Positions 53,702 to 64,000 of a DNA stretch of 64,000 nt are shown here, one piece after another. The position numbers and the translations under genes are program-made. Every line of letters starts with the position of its first letter. Position 1 is the first letter of the stretch. The DNA lies in the NCBI GenBank assembly GCA_027577595.1, contig JANBRJ010000005.1:1-64000 (forward strand). The letters are read 5' to 3'. This stretch comes from Coemansia sp. RSA 487. Taxonomy: Eukaryota; Kickxellomycota; Kickxellomycetes; Kickxellales; Kickxellaceae. Below the pieces are notes generated by a model that worked only from the letters and a program-made list of their open reading frames with translations, searched no databases and was not told the DNA's origin.

Positions 53702-55048
53702 TTACTGAGTTGAGCTTGGATCAAGGGGCTCGAATTTGTTAAAGTACTTGTCGCGGAAGTTTTTATGCGCGGGATTGTGCTTATGCGCCAGCTGAATGTC
53801 CGTCTCTTCCGAGCGATCCAGCTCAGCAATCTTTTCCATGGTGATCAGTCGCCGACTCCAGCTCCCAAAGGGCTGCTCCGAGTTGGAAACCAGTCTGAGC
53901 ACCGGGTGGAGCGGGATGTCCTTGGGCTCGTACTCGTTGGTAACTGTCGGCAGCCAGTAGACAAGCCGCCCGCCGACCACAAGCTTCTCCGCAGCCAAAT
54001 CAAGCAGATCGCTGATCACATCGGACATCTCGTACGCAACGGTTGGTGGGTAATAGTCGCTGCGCTTGTGGTTCTCCACACCATCGACGATTGTGAAGCT
54101 GTTCTGCGGAACCGTCCCATTCCTGCGTCCCAGCCGTTTGGCGCCTGCACGCACGCCGTACGGCGGATCGGTGATAATCGCATCGAAAAGCGGGCCATTA
54201 CGCCATGGATTGCGGCAGATATCAAAGACCGCTGTGTCTAGCACGCGATCCGACAAATTGTACTGGTCCAAGTTGGCTCTGATGCCATTGACGCCCTTGC
54301 GGAATCCCGCGGTTCCTCGAATCTGGCGGCCATCGATATCCGACCCCATCGAGCACGCTCCAAAGTACGAGCACGTAAGCAAAAAGCTTCCAGTACCGAC
54401 AAACGGATCGTACACGAGTGCTCCAGGTCGCGCCAGCGCCTGGTTGGCCATCACTAAAGACAGCTCGGCATCCATCGTCGTGTTCCCCAGGTATTTGCGC
54501 TTCTTGACATCAAACATGTCGACCAAATGTCTGCTGCCCCGGCCCACCATGCGCCCGAACCACAGCATCTTTGGCGTCTCTGGCGGTACCGGCAGATCAG
54601 ATTCGCCGTAGTCTTCACACACAAGGAATTCCATCTCAGGGTTCTTCATCCGGATTGGACCCTGGAACCCAAGGAAACTGAACGACTCGATCACTGCCAC
54701 CTTTTCCTTCTGCGTCAACGACCGCCCAAACCCCTCGACTGTGAACTTGAACGAACGGTGCATGTACTCGGCCCACCGCTCGGGCGTCTTTTTAACCTCT
54801 GCGAATAGCTCAGAGTATGTGGCGCCGCTGCCCCAGTACTCTGACACGCTGCGGATCAGGATCGCCCGCCGTATTAGCTTCTCTGCTTTGGCCACTGACT
54901 CGATGTCAACTAGGAGGATCGGCGACTCTGTCGAATACTTGGCTCTGTCGTAGTTGATACGCACGCCCTCCAGCTCAGACAGCGCGTGAAGCTCGGCCAG
55001 TCGAAAGTCCTCGTGGTAGTGCGCGAAATGGATAATAAACGACGGCAT
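53702..55048 (-). CDS. TRM11: tRNA guanosine-N2 methyltransferase TRM11
   Basis: The 448-residue protein starts MPSFIIHFAHYHEDFRLAEL, the THUMP-like N-terminus of Trm11, followed by RSFKFTVEGFGRSLTQKEK. The methyltransferase domain has YDPFVGTGSFLL (motif I), GSDIDGRQIRG and DAIITDPPYGVR (motif IV). With TRM112 it forms m2G10 in tRNA. The start at 55048 is the ATG that matches the family N-terminus. It lies ~220 bp upstream of the ARH1 start on the same strand. Confidence 0.93.
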   Translation of the reverse strand: MPSFIIHFAHYHEDFRLAELHALSELEGVRINYDRAKYSTESPILLVDIESVAKAEKLIRRAILIRSVSEYWGSGATYSELFAEVKKTPERWAEYMHRSFKFTVEGFGRSLTQKEKVAVIESFSFLGFQGPIRMKNPEMEFLVCEDYGESDLPVPPETPKMLWFGRMVGRGSRHLVDMFDVKKRKYLGNTTMDAELSLVMANQALARPGALVYDPFVGTGSFLLTCSYFGACSMGSDIDGRQIRGTAGFRKGVNGIRANLDQYNLSDRVLDTAVFDICRNPWRNGPLFDAIITDPPYGVRAGAKRLGRRNGTVPQNSFTIVDGVENHKRSDYYPPTVAYEMSDVISDLLDLAAEKLVVGGRLVYWLPTVTNEYEPKDIPLHPVLRLVSNSEQPFGSWSRRLITMEKIAELDRSEETDIQLAHKHNPAHKNFRDKYFNKFEPLDPSSTQ

Positions 55049-55429
55049 GCTTACTCTGTACAAGTTATTTTTTTCTAATTGAGGATAGTAATTGAAAGAA
55101 TTAAAGAGCAATTCAAAATACTCTGAAAAGAAAAGAAATTTTTCTTGCTTTTTTGGTGCGAAAAAAGCACAGGACGCAAATATTTATATCATTGCTTCCC
55201 ATTATTCAGTAATATCCAAACATCAAAAAATAATTTATATTGAAGCTAAAAGCAGTTGGTTGGTGGTTGTTTTGCAAGTTTTTTTTTTTTTCTTTTTTCG
55301 GTTCTTATTTTTGAAATTGCAATAGTATTATTTACGAGACATATCTAGTTAAGCAACAGCAACAAGGGACAACTAACGGTCAGAGCGAACTTCCTCATGA
55401 TCACAGAGTAATAACCAACACTGCAGACA
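55049..55429. other. Divergent promoter region
   Basis: AT-rich with a long T run (55280-55300). No gene visible. Confidence 0.4.
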
Positions 55430-56266
55430 ATGCCTCCAGGAGAGGATGGGCCATCCAATCCCAGGGCAGATCTAAGAGAAGACCTAGCTGAAGACGAGGA
55501 AATGGCTGGGTCAGGATCGGAGTCCTCAGGGGATGAGGATGAAAGAACAGCGATGCTGAATGAAAGGACTCGTCGCTTTAAAATGGTTATGGAAAAGATG
55601 ATCAACGAAGAAAACGCTCTGGATCCTCTAACAGACAAAGAGAACGAGAAAATTCTGTATGAGCTAGAAGATTTTTATGTGCCAGGATCACAGAAGTGCA
55701 GAAAACAAGACCTGGAAAAGAAGATCAAAACCAAAGCATTCCAGGAGATGATAGACAAAAGACAGGCAACGATGGCAGAAAGGGTGGCGAAACATAAGCA
55801 AAAGCTTGAGCTGGAGACCCAGCTGTCAGAGACATGCAAGGAGATAATAGTGCTGGACAGCAACCTTAGGACGATCATGACGGGGGAGGTAGCAGCAGAA
55901 GCAGAGCTCCAGAAATGCATCCAAGGGGAGGATATGGTAAAGAAGCTGGAAGAGGCCCAGAAGAGCAGGAAGGTGACAATGCAAACAGCGAACCCACTGG
56001 CCATGGTAGGGAGCTCGTACGCGAGAGTGGCAAGCAGATCAGGAGCAGTACTGAGAAGCCAGTACCCACTGCCACCACCAGATGTTCAGCGAGGGTACTA
56101 TGAAGCCATGAAGAGCACCATAAGGAAAGTGGCACCACTAAGCACAGAACAATACGAGAAAGCAGAAAAGGGGTACCTGCTCCCAGAGTGGGTGGCAAAG
56201 GATGGCACTCATGCAGTCCTGACTATGGAAGGCATTTACAAAGGCTATAGCCAGAGTTCAAGGTGA
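55430..56266 (+). CDS. Coiled-coil ORF, possibly element-derived
   Basis: The 278-residue frame has an acidic N-terminus (EDLAEDEEMAGSGSESSGDEDE), a long charged helical middle (~residues 60-190 with MAERVAKHKQKLELETQLSE), and a C-terminal segment LLPEWVAKDGTHAVLTMEGIY. No known domain is recognised. Given the truncated LINE copies around the accessory regions it could be an ORF1-type protein of a LINE whose remainder is lost; a host gene fragment is also possible. An in-frame run continues slightly past 56266 in another frame (KRLLRSKVGPEIQVEW), hinting at truncation. Confidence 0.45.
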   Translation: MPPGEDGPSNPRADLREDLAEDEEMAGSGSESSGDEDERTAMLNERTRRFKMVMEKMINEENALDPLTDKENEKILYELEDFYVPGSQKCRKQDLEKKIKTKAFQEMIDKRQATMAERVAKHKQKLELETQLSETCKEIIVLDSNLRTIMTGEVAAEAELQKCIQGEDMVKKLEEAQKSRKVTMQTANPLAMVGSSYARVASRSGAVLRSQYPLPPPDVQRGYYEAMKSTIRKVAPLSTEQYEKAEKGYLLPEWVAKDGTHAVLTMEGIYKGYSQSSR

Positions 56267-56966
56267 AGCGCCTCCTGCGAAGCAAGGTTGGCCCAGAGAT
56301 CCAGGTGGAATGGGTAGAGTGACTCTGCATCTACGATAGAACTGGCAGTTCCAGTAGGAGAATGGGCACTGTCATGCAGCTACCTGTCATTAAATGGGAT
56401 CAAGATCTGCCCAGGGCTAATGCCAAAAGATCCCAGACCTGAGAGACAGCACGACATCTGTCCTGCTAGAACACGATCATGAAATAACAACTGGCAGTAT
56501 ATTACTGCTTGCGCGTTGTCTACCAGTTCATGAGACATCTGCGCAGTGAGATCCGGGTAAGCTACGATCAGACCTGCGGGGCTTTAAAATCGATTGTATT
56601 TGCTGGTCTCGAGTATATTCATTTCTCCTGAAAGGCTCCATGCAGTTTTACAAAATATGTTTGGACTTTGCTTGTATGAATATTTTCGAGCCAGTTTCAA
56701 GTAGTTCGCTTTTTAAATTAAATTAAAGCAGCCACAATCACCAAAGAGTACAATGGGTATATATTTACCTTTTAAAAAGGTAAATAAAAGCAACCAATGG
56801 GATGGCAATCGTATCCAAGAAAAACTGGATATACATTTTTCATTCCCCCTTCCTTAAACACACCTTTCTTGGTTCTTTCTTTTATATGATTTTGTTTTGG
56901 TATTGCCAATAGTTATTCTAAACGCCTTTCAAACACCGCTTGTTATATTGTTTATTCGTATTCAAA
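56267..56966. other. Spacer, no gene seen
   Basis: The first ~200 bp may be remnant of the preceding element. An AT-rich stretch before 56967 probably contains the kinase gene promoter. Confidence 0.35.
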
Positions 56967-59442
56967 ATGACTGGTAGCAACGAAAACACCAAACACTCGT
57001 CTCCGAAAAACACGTCAGAGACAAGATCATCCACTATGGATAAGCTACTTATTGCGATGCTTGAGAAGCAGTCGGCAGCATTTGAGAAGCAGTCGGCGGC
57101 GCTTGAAAATTTCATGAACTCACAACAGGAAGCAACAAGGGAGCAAACTTCAGCCATACGCGACCTTACAAGGATGCAAGAAAGCATATTTTTGCGCCTT
57201 GGCATCGGTTCAGTTCAGCATTCAGTGGATAACCCTATTACCAATTTTCCATCGGTAGGTAGAGCTAGGGATACTCAGTTACATATTGCAAACTGTACGC
57301 CCCAAACTTCAGCTACTTTAAACAGCTGAATACTAACATTGTTCTCTTCACTGGTTTCAATAAACCCCATTTTCTTACTCTAATAGCCTGACTATATGCT
57401 GGGCACCCCGACGAAAACAAACCAAAAAAGGCACTCAAACTTGTCTATCCAGACTACACAGTCAACACCTATGAGCTATATCCAAGAGTCAAAAAACAAC
57501 GCCGCTGGATACGTGAAGTTGGCGGACGCTAATAACCGTGCCACCCTCCCAGTTTCTCTTAAAGTTCTTATTGGTTATATAGGCCACGAATGGTCTGGAG
57601 CGTTTGTATCTGCGAAGGATAGCCTGGCTTACGCCAGTGATATCAAGTCGATTCTTGAGAGCTTTAAACTCGCAAACCCGGGCGCAGGAGATGTAATCGA
57701 CGAGAATAAAGAGGAGATATATCAAGCCAAGCTGGCTGTGCTGATGGAGATAATCGACGAGCATGTGCGATGCAAATCAAATGGAAGGGTTGGGCTTCAA
57801 TGGAAGGACACCCACAGTGAAGTCATGTCGAACAAGCGCAAACCGGACGGTGTCCTCCATGTCTGCGAGACAGGTTTCACCAAAGAGTGGGCAGACGTAG
57901 CAGTGTCATTTGAAGCAAAAAGTGACAGTTTCAACTCGAGCTCGAAAGAGCTCCGAGGGCAGATTCTGGCAAATTTCCAGGATATGGCACATGATCAGCC
58001 ACGTCGCTATTCGATCAGCTTTGGTGTTTCCAAAGGAGGCGAATTGTGTGTACCTTTGCAAAGTAAGCGAGGTCTACTACGCACGGCTTGGTCGCATTCC
58101 TTGTCTCGGTGCATCGGAAAACGAGGTCAATAGTGCCATCATGTTCTTGCTGTTACTTTATAGGCAGCTTCCCAAAGATCATTATGGATTTCTTGTGCCC
58201 AAGAACTCTGGAATCTTCGAGCCTTTTTGTGCCAGTGACATTTTGGGATTCAGCCATCCCAACAACAATAGTTTCCTAAAAAGGACCTGCCTTGTTGTGC
58301 AGAGCAATGGGGCGTTTAGCGGAAGACGCCGCAAGATTGTTGGCTCGCGCTCGTGGCTATACTCCACGATCACTGGGGCTGAAACCGAGGCCAACCGTGA
58401 ACGATGCATACTTAAATTACATTGGTGCTTGCGCGACCTGTCCGAGGCACGGATCCACAAGAGAGTCATGGAAATGAATGTGCCGCATACACCGCAACTT
58501 ATCGATTCTGCGACTATACAAATCGATGCTACAAATGATTATATCGGCGAGATCCTTTTGATTGAAGGCAGTGGTATTGAGCTAAACCAGTTTCTCATCA
58601 ACCTTGACTCAAGTAGTGTCCACAGAGTTGTGGACATTTTTGCTGGCTATTTGCACACGCTGCTTGTGGCGGCTACTGGCGATAAGTGCGAATACATCCT
58701 TCACAGAGACATATCAGCCGGAAACCTGCTTGTAAAGGACTCCAAGCCCTATGTGATCGATTGGGGCTGTGGCCTTATTGCGAAAAAGAACGAGCCTCGA
58801 ATCCCATCAACAATTTCGGCGGTAGGAACAGCACCCTTCATGGGTATTCGCATTCTTTATAGCTCAAAATGCCGCTCGCTTCTGGGGGATTTGGAGTCTA
58901 TGTTCCTTGTTCTTTCGTATTGCTTGTGGAATAAGTACGGAGATGGTAGTGACGCTACACGAAAGGACGATTTTGCGAAGATGTGGAATGGCGCTCTAAA
59001 TCCAGATGACATGATTGACACACGTAACAAATGGCTGACCAAGCATGACAAGTATTGGGGGATGATGAAAATTCAAAAATGTCCGAATTTTCTCAAAGCG
59101 CTTGCCATTGGTATGTACGACCTACTATTTTCTGGCTATGGTGCTCTTGTCAGCGATCTTGCTAGCATGCCGATAGATCCACGTCTCGCCAACTTTAAGG
59201 CAGAAAAGTGGGCAAAGGTATTCAGGGACGCCGCAAATTTGGCCAAAGAGGAAGAGTGTTCTGGATTTGTGCACATTGATTTGCTTTGCAAGTACGTACA
59301 CAGCAATCCAGACTGCGGAAAGTGTGAGTTAGATCAACTTGCGCCATTGGAAATGGAAACATTGAACATATGTGGCCTAAAAAGGGGCTCAAATTACCAG
59401 GACTCGGATCAAGAATCCAAGTCACGTAAATTAAGCTCATAA
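56967..59442 (+). CDS. FunK1-type protein kinase with coiled-coil N-terminus
   Basis: Exon 1 (56967-57254) encodes a coiled coil with near-repeats (LEKQSAAFEKQSAALENFM). An intron 57255-57386 (GTAGGT donor, TACTAAC branch site at 57331, TAG acceptor) joins it in frame to the kinase part. FunK1 hallmarks: ILHRDISAGNLLV (catalytic loop), YVIDWGCGL (DFG-equivalent DWG), GTAPFMGI and LGDLESMFLVLSYCLW. The N-terminal conserved part is in one frame to about GGELC (58045) and then continues as YLCKVSEVYYARLGRIP in the +1-shifted frame, so there is one apparent frame break with no canonical intron. Whether this is a pseudogene, a sequence error or an unusual intron is open. FunK1 kinases are expanded in fungi; the substrate is unknown. 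Confidence 0.72.
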
Positions 59443-59539
59443 ATAGTCTATTCTAGTTTACAAGGTATCAATTATGAATTTTGCATACAGTGCTTTAAAG
59501 GAAACACCATAGCCAGAATCGCTGATCAAAAACATCGAG

Positions 59540-60510
59540 TGGTCAGTGGTGGCAGAGCGCCTCCTGGTGCAAGTGCGAGTGACCCATCCGCAGGAGCAGG
59601 TCGAACAGGAGAGTATCCAGGATTTATTGGCAGCTGGCAGTTGGTTTTCGTTTGGAAACGGCCAATACTAGTCAAAAAACTCCTTCAGCAAAATATCAGA
59701 ACGTGACTCCACGGAGCGATCCCTGGGGTACAAGTTGCTGTTTGGTAGTGTCCCGGCGATAGTGTGACAGACAGAATAGTACCCACAAGCGTATCTGCAA
59801 CCGGAAATGAGGTGCTGTCCGCGGGGTCATTCCGACAAGGCACCAACAGAAACGCTGGCACATTTCCTGGAGTACACAATAGGAAACCCAGAACAGTGTA
59901 CACAGCTGCCGGGCCTGGCAGAGACTTCATGGATGGGTTTGTCGGGCAAAGGACCACAGTGGTCGGCATAACACAAAGGAGCAGATAGGAGGCTACCGAA
60001 GCCCTACAACAGGACTTGCACCAGTCCCACCAGACGGCACGAGAACCAGCGGCCGCTATGGTGAGGTCCCTACTACAATGAGCGCATGGGCAGCGACTGC
60101 CATATGTAAGAGAGAGGTGGGTAGCGAGAAACGAGAGACAAGTTGACAGAGAAGAAAACTCGAGCATTTGGCCGAGCTGACGACGACAGATGATGAATGA
60201 GAAGCAAAGGACACACGGAGCCACCAGCGGGATGTCCAGCTGGCGGCGTACAAAGATTGGTGATGTAAAAGTTCAGACAACATGCCACATCGGTGCTTCA
60301 AAAGACAACGGGTTTACGAGCTTCGTAAAATATCTATCATGATTTGATTAATATAGCTGTGAGGTTAGCGCTGCTACCTTTTAACTGGCTTTTCTAACAT
60401 GGGACAGTCCAAACCATTTGTGCGTCTCAGATCTTTTAATACTGGAGCTTACCCAAAACTTTCACTGCATCCACGTGGATAATGAATGCAATATATCATC
60501 ATCATCTCTC
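59540..60510 (+). mobile_element. 5'-truncated LINE tail, copy 4
   Basis: More diverged than the other three. It shares GGAGCGATCCCTGGGGTACAAG, the relic of the LEC tail around 59830-59880, the 3' landmark ACTGCATCCACGTGGATAA and a terminal ATATATCATCATCATC. It is interrupted by stops in all frames. The 5' edge is approximate. The 3' end lies ~60 bp before the ATG of the F-box/LRR-like gene. Confidence 0.65.
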
Positions 60511-60566
60511 TTGAAACATTGCTGTTATTAAGCCTAGTATTTATCTATCATTTGATTTTTCTAGCG

Positions 60567-62258
60567 ATGCCCGTGCTATCCATATTACAGTGCCTTCCGC
60601 TACACATTGCCGAAACGATTACTTGCTATTGTATTTCCACAAGATTAGGAAACAAATATTGTGCAGAAGAACAAGAGCTAGGAAAGCGTATTTTGACGGT
60701 TCTGTATAATGTCAGCCACTCTTGGAGAATACTCGCTCTTCAATATTTTTTCAAAGAGCTGATTATAGATATATCAACAGAGAATGGGACAGGACAACTC
60801 AGGTTTTGCTGCTTGCCAGGTGGTATCAATATTGATAGCAAAGGCTACAACAACTATGTCAAACGAGTCAGTATAAAGGTATCAGATCTTTCATATACAT
60901 CAGATAAAATTACATCTAAAGACCTTTCTACGGTTTGGCCCGAAAACCTTGAGCTTCCTTCAGCACACCACCTGCACGTTGATTTGTCTGCTTTGCTTTT
61001 TCAGACCTTTGACGAGCAAAGCGATGACAGAAGCGAACGTTTCTACTGGATATCGCAGCGCATACAATCGTCAATGCCAAAACTTCATGAAGTGACGGTT
61101 AGCGATGAAGAGCTTATGCTTGCACCAGATAGAGAATCCGATCGATACAAATGGAGGGCGGACAACTTTTTGTCGATAATTTTTGGCAGAGCAACAACAT
61201 TCAACATTAGGACAGGCACGATTCAGTTGATCGGCAATCACTGTTTTACACAAAACAACATGGCGCTTACCAGCATTGAATGCTCGTTTATTGACAAGAA
61301 CTATCTTTTCGCTTGCTTAGTTGAAAAACCTGCATCTACCTTGGAGTCGTTGAAATATGACAACTGCTGTGTTCCAAATATGCGATCCTTTGTCATCAAC
61401 GACATGGGCATACCAATAGTGTACCCAAGGCTTCGAAAACTCGATGTCCACAATTATGAGCTTTCCACATTTGATAACAAACTGCAAGTGGACGAGTCCA
61501 TAGCCATGTTTCCAATACTGTGGTATCTTGCGTGGAATTCAATTTATATATTCGAGGATGACACACTGTTTCGAGGAAACAGTGATACTTTGGAATATTT
61601 AGACATTGAAGTTGATTCCGACCTTGTCGAGCTATTGCAGAGATACAAGGTGTTTTCTGCTGGAAAGTATTCGCAGCTTTGCCATGTTTCCATTCACTAT
61701 AGTGAACCTGACTCTGACAGGCCAATGGATACTGACGAGTATATAAGATTTGGGATGCATCTTTTCACCCCATCAACCAGATCTTTCTCGCTCACTCGCA
61801 ATTATTTCTACAGCATGATGGGTGCAGGCACTGCAAGCCCGTATTTAGAAAACATCAAAGTCATCCACTTGACTGGATTCAAAGGAACATTGCCAGAACT
61901 AGTTTATATTGTCAAGCTCTTCCCAAATATGACAAGGCTTGAATGCTCTCCAGGAACCCCCGATATTGAACCTCAAAAGATGCAGTTTAAAGATATTATT
62001 GACAGTCTCTATACGCAGTACTATCCGCTAAGTCACCGTCTCGGACACTGGGAGGCTATATCATATTCCATCAACGATGCAGCTGCAATCGCAGAGACAG
62101 CGTTAGCATTTGCCATTCTCTGCACCAACTTTACGCTGGCATTTGTTCCAAGGAAATGCAGAAAAGGCACTAGAGCTGTGGTGACGGACTTTATTGAGAG
62201 TGGGTTATACAATGCTCACATCGACAAGATGCAGTGCCTTCTTCGGATCATGGGCTGA
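60567..62258 (+). CDS. F-box/LRR-like protein, intact family member
   Basis: The 563-residue protein begins MPVLSILQCLPLHIAETITC, an F-box-like helix pair (LPLHIAETI..LTVLYNVSHSWRILALQYFF) and continues with irregular leucine-rich segments (FPILWYLAWNSIYIFEDDTLF, PRLRKLDVHNYEL, LPELVYIVKLFPNMTRLEC). I associate this layout with a large uncharacterised family in Coemansia-like fungi. The likely role is substrate binding in an SCF ubiquitin ligase, by analogy only. Two decayed relatives lie at 43.8 and 46.3 kb. The ATG at 60567 is preferred to an upstream in-frame alternative that falls inside the LINE tail. Confidence 0.7.
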   Translation: MPVLSILQCLPLHIAETITCYCISTRLGNKYCAEEQELGKRILTVLYNVSHSWRILALQYFFKELIIDISTENGTGQLRFCCLPGGINIDSKGYNNYVKRVSIKVSDLSYTSDKITSKDLSTVWPENLELPSAHHLHVDLSALLFQTFDEQSDDRSERFYWISQRIQSSMPKLHEVTVSDEELMLAPDRESDRYKWRADNFLSIIFGRATTFNIRTGTIQLIGNHCFTQNNMALTSIECSFIDKNYLFACLVEKPASTLESLKYDNCCVPNMRSFVINDMGIPIVYPRLRKLDVHNYELSTFDNKLQVDESIAMFPILWYLAWNSIYIFEDDTLFRGNSDTLEYLDIEVDSDLVELLQRYKVFSAGKYSQLCHVSIHYSEPDSDRPMDTDEYIRFGMHLFTPSTRSFSLTRNYFYSMMGAGTASPYLENIKVIHLTGFKGTLPELVYIVKLFPNMTRLECSPGTPDIEPQKMQFKDIIDSLYTQYYPLSHRLGHWEAISYSINDAAAIAETALAFAILCTNFTLAFVPRKCRKGTRAVVTDFIESGLYNAHIDKMQCLLRIMG

Positions 62259-62554
62259 AATTTTGGACAAATACGAGACCATGTTTGTAGCTATTCTGAT
62301 ATTTTGAAATCATTTGCTGTTTTTTTGTAACACTGCATGATCAGTTGATTATTATGATTAGCTGGATTATGTGCCAGATTGAAAGCTAAAAACTTTTGGA
62401 TCGAAATAAAAAAAAAAGAATTTGCTCCCTTTTTTGTATCGTGCCAAACAGCAACTTCCTTCTGTCTTGTTCAACACCAAGGGGCTTTTGTTTTATACTC
62501 TATTTAGTTTCTGTTGACTTTTAAAACTTGAAAGACGCAAGGACAAGGTGAATA
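62259..62554. other. Spacer and KRE33 promoter
   Basis: No gene visible; an A-run at ~62408 is notable. Confidence 0.4.
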
Positions 62555-64000
62555 ATGGTTAGAAAGGCAGTGGACTCGCGTATCAATACGCTCATTAAGA
62601 ATGGCGTGCAGCAGAACCACCGTTCGTTCTACGTGCTAGTTGGCGACAGGGGCAAAGATCAGGTAACGTATTCACGGTACATAACGAAACATACTCCGCA
62701 AGAGGCCCACTACGAACAAAATAAGAAGAGCGCGCTCCTAATAATAAACTATTGTGTTATAATATTGTAGATTGTAAACCTGCACTGGATGCTGTCGCAA
62801 GCAAAGGTATCCGGGCGACCATCAGTCCTGTGGTGCTACAAAAAGGAACTCGGGTTCACTACGCACCGCAAGAAGCGAGAGGCCAAGATCAAGCGCGAGA
62901 TCAAAAAGGGGATCCGTGAAACCAACCAAGAGGATCCATTCGAGATGTTTATAACAATGACGGACATCCGGTACACGTACTACAAGGAGTCGCACAAAAT
63001 ACTGGGAAACACATACGGAATGTGCGTGTTGCAAGACTTTGAAGCGCTGACGCCCAACATCCTTGCACGGACGATCGAGACGGTCGAAGGTGGTGGAATA
63101 GTTGTTTTGCTGCTGAAGACGATGAAATCGCTCAAGCAGCTGTACACGATGACGATGGATGTGCATTCGCGGTATAGAACTGAGGTGCATGGAGACGTTG
63201 TGGCGCGCTTCAACGAGCGCTTCATTCTCTCGCTGGTCGACAACAAATCATGCCTTGTGTTGGACGACGAGCTCAATGTGTTGCCGATCTCGCTAGGAAA
63301 GAGCGTCAAGCCGCTGCCGCCCAAGAAGAGCAGCGAGGCGTCGCCGCGGGAACAGGAGCTCGTGTCGCTGAAGGCGTCGCTTGCCGACACGCAGCCGATC
63401 GGCGGCCTCATTGCGCGCGCAAAGACCCTGGATCAGGCAAAGGCAATCATGACATTCGTTGACGCTATTTCAGAGAAGAACCTGCGCACCACAGTGTCGC
63501 TGACGGCTGGGCGCGGACGCGGCAAATCCGCAGCCCTGGGTATTGCGCTTGCCGGAGCGATTGCCTACGGGTACTCGAACATCTTTGTGACGTCGCCATC
63601 GCCAGAGAACCTGAAGACGCTGTTCCAGTTTATCTTCAAGGGATTTGACGCGCTGGGGTTCGAGGAGCACATCGACTACGACATCGTGCAATCAACCAAC
63701 CCGGAGTTCCGCGACGCTGTGGTGCGTGTCAACGTGTTCCGCAAGCACCGGCAGACGATCCAGTACATCCAACCGCAGGACGCGTACACGCTATCGCAGG
63801 CTGAGCTTGTGGTCATCGACGAGGCTGCGGCGATTCCGCTGCCGCTGGTCAAGAAGCTTATGGGGCCATATCTCGTGTTCATGGCGTCGACCATCAACGG
63901 GTACGAGGGCACTGGTCGCTCGCTGTCGCTCAAGCTGCTCCAGCAGCTGCGCGAGCAGTCACGCGGCTTTGTTTCAGGTCTCACGTCCAAGGCAACAGGT
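62555..64000 (+). CDS. KRE33: RNA cytidine acetyltransferase KRE33/NAT10, 5' part
   Basis: Exon 1 is 62555-62662 (MVRKAVDSRINTLIKNGVQQ..), the intron is 62663-62770 (GTAACG..TTGTAG) and exon 2 is open to the window edge, so the gene is cut by the edge (446 residues seen of ~1050). Visible motifs: RSFYVLVGDRGKDQIVNLHW, CYKKELGFTTHRKKR, the Walker A AGRGRGKSAALG and ELVVIDEAAAIPLPLVKKL. The enzyme makes N4-acetylcytidine in 18S rRNA and some tRNAs in the nucleolus and is an ATP-dependent helicase-like acetyltransferase. The identification is secure. Confidence 0.94.

Overview
This looks like nuclear DNA of an early-diverging fungus. Genes are compact, introns are short with GTAAGT-like donors and TACTAAC-like branch sites, and several families (FunK1 kinases, an AAA-ATPase/PD-(D/E)XK family, a divergent F-box/LRR-like family) are typical of such fungi. 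The N-terminus of the gene at 60567 resembles a large family I associate with Coemansia and relatives, so Kickxellomycotina is my best guess (inference, not tested).

Layout. 0.7-3.7 kb: three tandem paralogous genes for ~70-residue proteins of unknown function, each with a TATA box 96-116 bp upstream. 4.4-21.2 kb: a conserved housekeeping block: CAF1/POP2 deadenylase, SFT2-like Golgi protein, a membrane SDR, a ten-exon MSH4, RNA polymerase I subunit RPA34, a VPS3/TGFBRAP1-like CORVET subunit and RQC2/NEMF. 21.4-30.5 kb: an accessory island made of a tandem duplication of an AAA-ATPase/nuclease gene, separated by 5'-truncated LINE tails. 30.6-34.9 kb: TRM9, a divergent XRN-type exonuclease and a small zinc-finger protein. 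35.2-37.6 kb: a broken Ty3/Gypsy fossil.

38.2-40.4 kb holds the most notable gene: an intact, intronless Fanzor (eukaryotic TnpB relative; putative RNA-guided nuclease) of 731 residues with the complete D/E/D RuvC triad, a four-cysteine zinc-finger and an SV40-like nuclear localisation signal. Two abutting perfect hairpins lie about 0.4 kb upstream and a 29-nt palindrome lies 42 bp downstream.

40.9-49.2 kb: an ankyrin protein, another small zinc-finger protein, a monoglyceride lipase flanked by two decayed F-box/LRR-like copies, and an alcohol dehydrogenase pseudogene. 49.4-50.5 kb: two tiny related genes encoding peptides with a KEN box followed by an RxPL motif. 51.1-55.0 kb: PYM, mitochondrial adrenodoxin reductase and TRM11. 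55.4-60.5 kb: a second accessory patch (coiled-coil ORF, FunK1 kinase with one apparent frame break, fourth LINE tail). 60.6-62.3 kb: an intact F-box/LRR-like gene. From 62.6 kb to the end: the 5' part of KRE33/NAT10.

In every copy the LINE 3' end falls roughly 60-140 bp upstream of a downstream start codon on the same strand. I saw no rRNA, tRNA or CRISPR array. All splice sites and family assignments come from reading the sequence by eye; none was checked by a database search.
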